Shown here: positions 1 to 10,301 of the stretch, piece by piece
Layout of the letters: the number at the start of each line of letters is the position of its first letter
Numbering within the stretch: the first letter of the stretch is position 1
Assembly: GCF_963678975.1 (NCBI RefSeq)
Contig: NC_089272.1
Span: forward strand, 63,438,574 to 63,502,573
Reading direction: 5' to 3'
DNA length: 64,000 nucleotides
Source: Dysidea avara
Taxonomy: Eukaryota; Porifera; Demospongiae; Dictyoceratida; Dysideidae
Made by a program: the position numbers and the translations under genes
Notes under the pieces: generated by a model
The model's database searches: none
Seen by the model: only the letters and a program-made list of their open reading frames with translations
Told to the model about the DNA's origin: nothing

Positions 1-168
1 TACCGAGGTATTAATCTATATTTAGTCATGCCGAGGTATTAATCTATATTTAGTCATGCCGAGGTATTAATCTATATTTAGTCATGCCGAGGTATTAATC
101 TATATTTAGTCATGCCGAGGTATTAATCTATATTTAGTCATGCCGAGGTATTAATCTATATTTAGTCA
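1..168. repeat. 28-bp tandem repeat, six units, cut by window edge
   Basis: Six nearly identical 28-bp units, each containing the core ccgaggtattaatctatatt, run from the first base to 168. Only the first unit differs, with tac instead of tgc. The array probably continues to the left of the window. Nothing coding is seen in it. Confidence 0.95.
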
Positions 169-242
169 TACCATACCAAGGTCCAATACCAAACCGTGAG
201 ACCAAAATATCGAAAATATCCATTATATCGTAGTAGTTAATG

Positions 243-793
243 TAGGGCTGGGATGAAGCTTCGAAAATTTTCAGGGTTCAAAGGTTAAAATTAAGTATCC
301 TTCGAAGCTTCGTAATGCACTCATAGTCTACTACGAAAGAATTACAAATAAACGTCATTATCTTTATTGCAGCTGCTTATTCATCTTGCGTGATCAATGT
401 TCGTTTCTTTGCGATCGATCTTTGTGTGCCACACCCACTTTTAAACCATCACAATTTAGCTTGCCACCATAGTTGTAGCGTTAAACACCTAATAAAGTGA
501 TATATAATACATGGAAACGTCCTTTTAGCCATTACTTGGTGTTTACCTATGCATGACTGCAGTATGGCAAACACGCCCATTTGCAATCAATCAATCGTGT
601 CATTCAGTACCGCTGCTATGCATTTTCCAAATGCTCACAAACTTATTAAATAGGATTAGAAAGATAACACTTAAGAAGGATGTGCATAAATACAAAAAAA
701 CTTGTAACTTGAAAGCTAACACCGCAACTTTGAATGTTCAGACATTCATTAGCAAATTTTTAAAGGTAAATTTCAATATTCATCCCAGCCCTA
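243..793. mobile_element. Non-autonomous TIR element, hAT-like
   Basis: The ends are an exact 15-bp inverted repeat, TAGGGCTGGGATGAA at 243 and its complement ending at 793. The subterminal left part repeats GAAGCTTCGAA in both orientations. TAGGGCTGGG-type ends are common among hAT-derived MITEs. The flanking 8-mers (agttaatg and agtttgta) agree at only five positions, so the target duplication is weak. There is no transposase. Confidence 0.5.
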
Positions 794-2206
794 AGTTTGT
801 AGTAAAATACGTACAATGAACTGGAAGGTAGTGTCATCAAAATAAACTGCGTACAGTTACAAAATGGGTAACTGAGTACAAATGTTTTGGCCTTGCCACT
901 TGCAAAATACCTTTTGTGATCAATATATTTGTACAGTATCCATTCAAAGTATTATAAAAATATTCTGAATAAAGGTTTTAGGCAATACCATAGAGCCCTA
1001 TACATGACACATGCCAATCTTCAACACAAGAGGTGGGTGTAGGGTAGTAGCAATAGTACACAACTGACTACCATAAAACATACCAATATGAACATAGCAA
1101 CACTGACAACAAAGAAAGTTTTATTGCATGACAGGAAATGCTTTGTTGTAAGTGTTGCTATGTTGCATTGTTGTAAGTGTTGTTAACAGCTTTCTTTCAA
1201 AGTTGATGTATCAGTATGATCGACTCTAGGTGTGATTGTCAGCCATTATGTGGACCTTATCTGTGTTGACAAAACGTGATGTCATTATTGACAAAAAATG
1301 GTGTGATAGCATGGAGACTTCATCACGCAACAGCAAAAATGAACATTGTTGCTGCATTCACAACATGGAACTATTGGATAATGAAGACAAACACATGTCT
1401 AAGTTTACAGGCCATGAAATACCTAATTTCTGCTATGGATATAAATTCGCATGCATTTGTATGTATGCCTCAGCTGGAGTAAACATTATCATATAGTAAA
1501 GCACCACCTCTCCCAACACCCTTCTGTCCAAAGTCCCCACATTTTTGTGTTATGACATCGATATAGATACGGTCCATACTCAAGAAACTGACAGGGGTGA
1601 CTTTCATAAGTTATCAGAGTGGTCATAATGGTTTTATTTTGTGAACTACAAGTGGCCTCAACAGGTCTCAATGATAAACAGGTGTGAGTGTTATTGCATT
1701 GCATTGCAAAGCTGTTCAACTTGATGACCTTTTTACTAAATCAATACTACATCACTGCTTAATGTAGTTAGCAGGCTTCTGTAATTAGCAGGCTTCTATT
1801 AGTGTTGACTAAAAGAGTGGTTAGTGGAAAGGAAGCTGTTAACTTATCAACCCACACAATTAGATTTAATGTTGATTTTATTTCCACTTTCTAACACTAT
1901 ACATCACACATAATGCGGAACTTGTCAACTCTGAGGTACTATTCATAAATGGAACAGTATAGGACACTAGATAGACTGAAATAGCTGAGTACAGTTGTTA
2001 GGGTAAAATACTCTAATGCATTTTTCTGCTAAATAAGGCATATATTGTAGCATTAAATCTAAAAATAGCTCATCATGAGAAAATGTCACTTAAATAGAAC
2101 TGATATCATATCATGCAATACAGGAAGTACATCCTGTGAACACCCAATATAAAATAAAGCCTAGTACCACAATTATATATTTGGAACAGTTAGAGCTCCA
2201 ATAGAG
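794..2206. other. Intergenic, no gene seen
   Basis: AT-rich DNA upstream of the exonuclease gene. Its open frames are short and lack recognisable motifs or splice-supported exons. The only structure I see is the hairpin at 1091-1164. Confidence 0.6.
1091..1164. repeat. 24-bp-arm hairpin
   Basis: The left arm at 1091-1114 and right arm at 1141-1164 are complementary at 23 of 24 positions around a 26-nt loop. Only the arms contain the core AGCAACACT. No neighbouring feature explains it. It could be a small foldback element or a structured RNA. Confidence 0.7.
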
Positions 2207-2923
2207 ATGGCTACTGGTAGAGGAGCAGGCAGTAAACCACCAAAGGGATCAGGCCAGTCAGGAGGCCAGCAAAACAGACAATATACGGTTCTTCTGCAAG
2301 AAAAAATTGACTACTTTTTAGTACTAGATTTTGAAGGAGTTAACAACAAACATCTCGGCGGACCGGACATTATGGAAATCATCGAGTTCCCAGTATTAAA
2401 AGTGAATGCAACAACTTTCATAACAGAGGCCATCTTCCACACTTATGTTCAACCAACCATCCACCCCAAACTAAACCCAGTTTGTACAGAAATTACAGGG
2501 ATTACACAGGAAATGGTGGATGGACAACCAAAACTACCAGAAGTTCTGGATATGCTAGACAAGTGGATGAAGGCTGAGAAGCTACTTGACAAAGGTGTCA
2601 CAACGTGCTTCGTAACATGCGGAAACTGGGACCTCCATATCTGTCTACCCGTTCAATGTCATTATCAACATATTGAATATGCAGACTACTTGAGAAGATG
2701 GGTGAACATAAAGGACTTGTTTGAAAGGATTGAAGGCAAGAAAGCTTATGGTATGGCAGGGATGCTGAAAGATTTGGGACTGAAGCTAGATGGCAGACAT
2801 CATAGTGGTATTGATGATAGCAAGAACATAGCTAAAATACTGACAACACTAGCCAGCAAAGAACCAATGGAACTAGGCAGGGGATTAGTACGACCAAAAC
2901 TCCGCAACAAAATAACCCAATAA
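2207..2923 (+). CDS. ERI3: ERI3-like 3'-5' exoribonuclease (DEDDh)
   Basis: This intronless reading frame encodes 238 residues. After a low-complexity Gly/Ser/Gln N-terminus (1-25) comes one exonuclease domain of the ERI1/ERI3 family. Exo I is D41-F-E43 (LVLDFEG). The EIIEFPVLK strand and the FHTYVQP segment follow, with the family signature CTEITGITQEMVDGQP at about 93-108. Exo II is D142 in TCGNWDL, and Exo III is H199 and D204 in HHSGIDDSKN. All five expected catalytic residues are present, so activity is likely. ERI-family enzymes trim 3' ends of structured RNAs such as histone mRNA, small RNAs and 5.8S rRNA. The closest match by eye is ERI3, because of VDGQP, the FVTCG block and HSGIDD. 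The start is the first ATG after an in-frame region rich in stops. Lack of introns could mean a retrocopy, but the frame is intact. The downstream neighbour is convergent. Confidence 0.9.
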   Translation: MATGRGAGSKPPKGSGQSGGQQNRQYTVLLQEKIDYFLVLDFEGVNNKHLGGPDIMEIIEFPVLKVNATTFITEAIFHTYVQPTIHPKLNPVCTEITGITQEMVDGQPKLPEVLDMLDKWMKAEKLLDKGVTTCFVTCGNWDLHICLPVQCHYQHIEYADYLRRWVNIKDLFERIEGKKAYGMAGMLKDLGLKLDGRHHSGIDDSKNIAKILTTLASKEPMELGRGLVRPKLRNKITQ

Positions 2924-2925
2924 AT
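2920..2925 (+). terminator. Polyadenylation signal overlapping the stop codon
   Basis: AATAAA overlaps the TAA stop of the ERI3-like gene. This allows a very short 3' UTR, as expected with the convergent PCBD gene about 300 bp away. Confidence 0.55.
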
Positions 2926-3266
2926 ACATACAGTGGTTTTACATTGTACACATGATCATAACCACTTCTACTGAGATGGTGTGTTTCTATAATGAATATG
3001 GCAGAGTACACATGTATATGTTCATAAGTACAGTGGAACCTGTCTAAGCTGGTTGGTTACCTTCAACCAAAATTTGTTTACCTCAAATATGTATAGTTGA
3101 TACAGTTGGTTATAAATGCCTCACTAATGTAGTTTAAAGTTGACCTTAGCTCAGTGGTGGTGGTTAATGTGTACTAAGTGATACTAGTACAGTGTTGCAT
3201 GCATCGGGCGTAAAGCAGTATGGTGTGGGATGCACAGTTTCTACACCAAACAACACATATGTTCAC

Positions 3267-3693
3267 CTTGTTGTACACATTAAACCACTCGGGGTGATGG
3301 TTCATCTGTTCTGCTTTCATAGCTACCCTGGTCATGAACCCAAACGCCACGTTGAAGTTATTAAACTGGTAGTTCTTCTTGATAGCATCCCTACCATCCA
3401 CCATGCTCCAGCCAGCCGCCAGCAATGGAGCCAGTTTCTCGTCCTTATCAGCCTGCTCCAGTTTTATTTTTTTGGTAGCCTAATAATAACAGACAGCATA
3501 ACGACTGGTCTTTGTTGGTATAAAACCTGTGCACTACAAAACGACGTACAAATCTGAGTCTGGCCCATAGTTAGCCTATCCTTCAACCACGTTGGAGAAA
3601 AGAGAGTTCGATGCAAAATTAAAGCAGCAACACATACAAACCACATTTCACACTTACCATTCTTCTTAAGAGCACACGTGATACCGACAGCAT
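3267..3693 (-). CDS. PCBD: Pterin-4a-carbinolamine dehydratase (PCBD/DCoH family), last exon not found
   Basis: Two exons are visible on the minus strand. Exon 1 (3693-3658) encodes [12 protein letters not shown] and ends at a gtaagtg donor. Exon 2 (3479-3267) begins after an attattag acceptor and continues in phase 0 for 71 codons. It carries the family hallmarks: [28 protein letters not shown], then [11 protein letters not shown], including the catalytic histidine pair and the E-W-F segment. In animals the enzyme regenerates tetrahydrobiopterin and doubles as an HNF1 dimerisation cofactor. The basic, hydrophobic N-terminus resembles a mitochondrial presequence, as in PCBD2-type proteins; that is inference. 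The final segment (usually V-x-I-x-L-S-T-H followed by about 25 residues) was not found downstream. The frame instead runs on through 3174 with unrelated sequence. The gene may be truncated, or its last exon may be distant. The start codon lies 47 bp from that of POLR3B. Confidence 0.75.
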
Positions 3694-3740
3694 GGTTCTT
3701 TAGCGCTCAAATATTGCGCTCCTTTGCGAGTCACTGCTAA
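3694..3740. promoter_or_regulatory. Bidirectional promoter between PCBD and POLR3B start codons
   Basis: Only 47 bp separate the minus-strand PCBD ATG (3693) from the plus-strand POLR3B ATG (3741). The interval holds two GCGCTC-type motifs and no TATA box. The two 5' UTRs must be tiny, or the transcripts must overlap. Shared control is inferred from geometry only. Confidence 0.5.
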
Positions 3741-6700
3741 ATGGACAAGCCAGTAAAGCAAGCTACTTACTGGAGGTAAGACAGACTGTACACCTACTAA
3801 ATACATATTCTTTGTGTTATTCTTTCTTTTAGCGGTCAAGATAAAACGATAGACGCGCATGTGATGCAAGAGATGCCAGAATGCTTGATGGAAGAGGACC
3901 CGTGTAAGCCAATAAAGTCAGTAGAGGAAAAATGGCGGCTAATACCCGCTTTCCTCAAAGTGAAGGGACTGGTAAAGCAACATATTGACTCCTTCAATTT
4001 CTTCATCAATGTTGAGCTGAAGAAAATAATGAAAGCCAATGAAAAGGTCACTTGTGAGGCAGATCCGAATTTTTATCTCAAATACCTTAATATTTATGTT
4101 GCTGAGCCTCAGATTGAGGAGTCGTTTGGTGTCTACAAGAAGATTTATCCCCATGAGTGTCGTCTTCGAGATTTAACATATTCAGCACCAATTTACACCG
4201 ACGTTGAATACACCAGGGGCACTAAACTTGTCATACACAAGGAACTGCCGATTGGACGGATGCCCATTATGTTGAGAAGTTCAAAATGTGTTTTGGCGGG
4301 AAAGACAGAAGCAGAATTAGCCAAGTTGAATGAGTGTCCAATAGATCCTGGGGGCTATTTTGTTGTCAGGGGTGTTGAGAAAGTTATATTAATTCAAGAG
4401 CAGCTGTCTAAGAACAGAATGATTATTGAGACGACTCCTAAAGGGGAAATCGGTTGCCAGGTTACTAGTTCTACCCACGAACGAAAAAGCCGCACCAATC
4501 TTATCACAAAGAAGAAACAATTCTATTTAAAACACAACTCATTTTCTGAAGACATCCCAGTAGTAATAGCCTTCAAGGCAATGGGAATCACCTCCGACCA
4601 AGAAATAGTTCAAATGATTGGAAGCTCAGATTTTATTGCATCAGCATTTTTACCATCACTTCAAGAAGCAGTTGGCAAGGGTGTGTATTCACATATGCAG
4701 GCGCTTGAATATATTGGAAACCGGACAAAACAAGTCAGAACTTTTGGAAAACACAGGACAAAAATTGATGAGGCCAGAGATGCTTTAGCTACCGTAGTAT
4801 TAGCTCATGTTCCAGTAGAAAAATTCAATTTCAGGATGAAGGCACTGTATCTGGCAATAATGGTGCATCGTGTTATATTAGCCCAGAAGAATGCTGCTCC
4901 TGTTGATGATCGTGATTACTATGGTAACAAGAGACTAGAACTTGCAGGGCAACTGTTGTCACTGCTGTTTGAAGATTTGTTTAAGAAGTTTAATAGTGAG
5001 TTGAGACGTATTGCTGACCAGACTATACCAAAACAGAGAGCAGCTCCTTTTGACATTGCAAAGCACATGAGGCAGGATCAGATCACTAATGGTCTTACCA
5101 ACGCCATATCCACTGGCAACTGGACTGTGAAACGATTCAGAATGGAACGAGCAGGAGTTACCCAGGTACTTTCCCGTCTCTCATTTATCTCTGCCCTAGG
5201 CATGATGACACGTATCTCCAGCCAATTTGAGAAGACCAGAAAAGTTAGTGGCCCACGTTCTTTGCAGCCATCACAGTGGGGCATGTTGTGCCCTTCTGAC
5301 ACGCCTGAGGGCGAAGCATGCGGATTAGTAAAAAATCTTGCCCTGATGACACACGTCACCACAGACCAGGAAGAAGAACCAATCAAAAGGCTTGCTTTTA
5401 ACCTGGGCATTGAGGACGTCAATCTGTTAAGCGGAGAAGAGTTGGGTCGTCCAGATGTGTACGTCGTCTTTCTCAACGGGAACATACTGGGGATAGTGAG
5501 GGATTATAATCGCTTGGTGAGACTTTTCAGACTGGCCAGACGTAAGAGGCGATTGAATGAATTTGTTTCCATTTGTCCAAATCACCAACAGCGCTGCGTT
5601 ACCATTTCATCTGATGGTGGGAGAGTATGTCGACCTTACATCATTGTAGAAAACAACCAATCAAAAGTCACAAACGAACACATGGACAGACTATCTAAAG
5701 GTTTATACACATTTGATGATTTCTTACACCTCGGCTTGGTGGAGTACCTGGATGTGAACGAAGAGAATGCCTCGCTGATTGCTGTAACAGAAGCTGAAAT
5801 CAGTGCTAATACTACTCACTTAGAGATAGAGCCACTGACCATATTGGGAGTGTGTGCTGGACTAATAGCTTATCCACATCATAACCAATCACCAAGGAAT
5901 ACCTACCAATGTGCTATGGGGAAGCAAAGTATTGGATCAATTGCCTATAACCAGCGAAACAGGATTGATACTTTATTATACTTGTTGTGTTATCCTCAAG
6001 TAAGTGTGTGTAATGTGTAGTGTAGTGTGTGTGTGTGTGTGTGTGTGCATTTGTACATGCTTGAATGTGCGCGTGCTTGAGTGTATGTATAGACATTGCA
6101 CTATCCTTGTAATTGCAAGGTTCCAGGTTCAAACTGCTAAAGATGAGGACATTTAATTGTTCATGGTTCGTACATGCAGGAAGCTTGTGCGTGCCATTTC
6201 TTACTGCCAAGTGTGAGACTCACTCAATAAAAATCATAGAAACTTGTGGAGTTGGTTTGAATGTGTTGATGGGCTTGGTTGTGCCTAACCAATACTGCCA
6301 AGATGCTTAGTTTAAATGAACCTGTTGAATGACTGCCTGATGCCTCCAGCTAAGAAGCATAACTATAACGACTATGGATAAGGCAGATTTCTTTGCTGTT
6401 CAACGTTGCTTCGTTCCAAGATGTGCCTTTCACCAACTGTAGCAACTACAATGCATGTATCATGGACTTGGCTTTGTCCTCATTTGTGTCCCATTTCTTT
6501 CTGCACTACCATGTAGGCAATAACATGTCATGGCACTTTAATTTCTGTGAATCAAATGCTTCTTGTACTATTCTTTGTTTTTAATGCCACAAGTTAAAGG
6601 AAAAATTAGAAATTTTAAGGGATCATAGAAAAAAAGTAGGGAAACAAGGGAGGTTGTCTACACCTCCAGATATACTAGTGAACATTTAATCCCTAATCCA

Positions 6701-9700
6701 GTCTATACCCAAGACCAAGACTGAATTAGGGATTAAATGTTCACTAGTATATCTACAGGTGTAGGCAACCTCCCTTGTTTTTTCCTATGATCCCTAATCG
6801 AAATTAAAATTTCTAATTTTTCCTTTAACTTGTTTGTTTACTTTTTTGTAACATTATTATGACTGGTGAACCCACGCATACTGCATCAAAAGAAAGGATG
6901 GCGCCAGAATTAATGGTTTCGTCTGAACGCGCGTCCCAGCTATCACAAACTGCTTCGAAAGTACAGTGGCCATTACGCTTCGATTTCAGCTATGTTCAGC
7001 CCGTTACACAGCGCCACAGACGAAAAACAGTAAAAGAGGTCCCTCTGCAACAATCCAGTCACCACGGAAATACGACGATTCGTGTGCCCCCAACTATCAA
7101 TTACTGCCTCGTAAGTGCTGCAGCTGTATTACACTTCGCTTTCAGCTATGTTCAGCCCGTTACACAGCATTACAAACGAAGAACAGTGTTAGAATCATCT
7201 CTGCAATCAGTCCATTCACCACGGAAAATACAGACGATTCCCGTTTACAAACGTACTGTAGGGAAGCCATGCATCACGCTACCGCGAATGGACACCTTTG
7301 GCTGTAAGCAAAAAGAAATGGGACACAAAGGAGGACAAAGGTAAGTCTGTGATGCGTGCATTGTACGTACTGCGATATGCCAAAAGGCACGTCTCGGGAC
7401 GAAGCGACGTCGAACAGGGAAAAAATCAAGCCCGTAGCCTTAGCCGTTATCGAGTTATGCTTGCCTGGGCAGTTAGTCAGTAGAAAATCCATTGTATAAA
7501 TTTTTTTTTTAATTTTGTAACAATTTATTGGAAGCCTTTAGGATCATACTGAAGGCACTTTTGGGCTTGGTTATACCTAACCAATACTGCCAAGTGGAGT
7601 TGTGAAGCTGGTTTTTGGGTGAATGTTTTGGCACAGAGGTGGCACAAGCAATCAATAATTGGTCAGGCCATTTATTTGGTGGAAGATTAAAAGGTGGAGG
7701 TGTTGTGGGTAAACACTTATAGTGTGCGAAGCATGCTCTCCTTCTAGGGGGGCCTGGGGGCATGCCCCCCCAGGAAAATTTTGAAAGTTAAGTGCCAGAA
7801 GATTGAATTTTGGGGCATTTCTGACTGAAATATAGCTTTAAATGTATAGCATGAATGTACCCATTATTGTAGCTCACGTCATTAATATTGTATAATACCA
7901 CTTGAGTTCTGCTGTCTATGTTACAAAATACACAGTAAACTAATATACAATAACTAATAACAATCGCCATGGCAGCACGTGTCAAGTCCACAATCAATTG
8001 GCTATACACAAAATCGATTGTGGGAGCCGAAACTCGGAACGAGTGGGGCTGGAGTCAGGACCGTCGACAGCTGCTGTGTGAGCGATTCAGATTTATTATA
8101 GTTCAGCTGTGTGGTAAAGTTCTGCTCTTGCTTGGGTAAGACCAAGCTGGACAGTCCGACTGGTTGCGCCGCCCGCTCTGTCAAATATTGGTAAGGCCAA
8201 AACCGGACCGACAGGACCGGTTGCGCCGCCCCTGGGCTAGGAAAACCCAAATCTCCATGATTCCTAATATACAGTACTACCATACTGTATGATGTAACTG
8301 GTGGAAAATATATGAAAACGGCCACTTTGTACTACATGATATCCTAAACAAATCAAAATTTTACGCATTTGAAGTGGGGGTCATACAAATAGAAACAATG
8401 AAACAAGGGAGGTCATCTACACTTGTAGCTATACTATCTGATTTTAATCTCTACTCTCACTCTTCTCTTCTTGAAGGGTATCCCTTTGACAGTGAGCAGC
8501 AAGAACTGGCTACTCGGGCTGTTCCTCTAGAGTTGTATGTGACTGAATTGTCAACTAGTATAGCTGCAGCTTTTCATTGCTTTTGGTTCCAATTCAAATG
8601 TTGCACTTATAAGACACACTTTTGAACTGAGACAAAATTGTGCTGTTATAGTTGCAGAGGTAAAATTGTACTGGTAGAGATCTATGGGATGTTCAGAAAG
8701 TGTCTTTATAGAGAGGTTAATGTAGTGTCCTTTATAGAGAGGTTAAATGTACAGTGTCCTTTATAGAGAGGTTAAATGTACAATGTCCTTTATAGAGAGG
8801 TTAAATGTACAGTGTCCTTTATAGAGAGGTTAAATGTACAGTGTCCTTTATAGAGAGGTTAAATGTACAGTGTCCTTTATAGAGAGGTTAAATGTACAAT
8901 GTCCTTTATAGAGAGGTTAAATGTACAGTGTCCTTTATAGAGAGGTTAAATGTACAGTGTCCTTTATAGAGAGGTTAAATGTACAGTGTCCTTTATAGAG
9001 AGGTTAAATGTACATTGTCCTTTATAGAGAGGTTAAATGTACAGTGTCCTTTATAGAGAGGTTAAATGTACAGTGTCCTTTATAGAGAGGTTAAATGTAC
9101 ATTGTCCTTTATAGAGAGGTTAAATGTACATTATCCCTTTATAGAGAGGTTAAATGTACAGTGTCCTTTATAGAGAGGTTAAATGTACATTGTCCCTTAT
9201 AGAGAGGTTAAATGTACAGTGTACTTTATAGAGAGGTTAAATGTACAGTGTCCTTTATAGAGAGGTTAAATGTACAGTGTCCTTTATAGAGAGGTTAAAT
9301 GTACAGTGTCCTTTATAGAGAGGTTAAATGTACAGTGTCCTTTATAGAGAGGTTAAATGTACAGTGTCCTTTATAGAGAGGTTAAATGTACAGTGTCCTT
9401 TGTAGAGAGATTAAATGTACAGTGTCCTTTATAGAGAGATTAAATGTACCGTGTCCTTTATAGAGAGGTTGAATTTATGGACATTGTCCTTTATAGAGAG
9501 GTTAAATGTACAGTGTCCTTTACAGGAAGGGTCTGAGGCTCCACTGTAAATGATTGCTCTATTAAAGTAGTTAAATGTTATTATTAATCTACTCATAACA
9601 TTGTAGATGATCCTCCAAGCTGGGCCAGAGATTGGATAACTAAGATGTCCATTGTACTAACCAATCAGAATTTCCTGTCCACACAAGTGGCTGCCACTAT

Positions 9701-9726
9701 TTTAGACAGTCAATTGGCACACGTTT

Positions 9727-9823
<97 letters not shown>

Positions 9824-10239
9824 CAGCATAGCCAAGTGGTTAGGGCATCGGTAATCGAAAGGTCCCAGGTTTGATTCCCGGTTGAGCCACTTTAGTGTTG
9901 TTGTTTCCTTGAGCAAGAAACTTTACTCGCATTGCTCCAGTCTACCCAGCTATTTAAATGGGGATCTGGTGGCCTGGTGTAAACTGGGGAAGCAAATGCC
10001 CAACTGTCCTTGTCTTGCTTAGTGGTGTTGGGGTCGTTGCAGAACTTTAGGTTCCACGACCTCTCTCCATGAGACCTGGACAGTCCTCCTGCGGGTTACT
10101 AGCCCTGCCCCAGGAGGATTTTCCTGCGCAAGACTCAAGTGCCTGAGTGGTGCACAGGCATCCCAATGCTGGTTCACTGGGCAGCAATAGCTACGTATGT
10201 TTCGCATGGCTGCCAGAGGCTTTGCTTTGTTTGCTTTGC

Positions 10240-10301
<62 letters not shown>

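Noticed and set aside
1-168. Possible CRISPR-like array
   Set aside because: The 28-bp units are contiguous without spacers; it is a plain tandem satellite in a eukaryotic genome.
5078-5485. Antisense frame of 135 codons
   Set aside because: It is the complement of the conserved POLR3B coding exon.
6859-7344. Plus-strand frame of 161 codons with repeated FSYVQPVTQ
   Set aside because: It arises from a 156-bp tandem repeat within an intron; no family resemblance.
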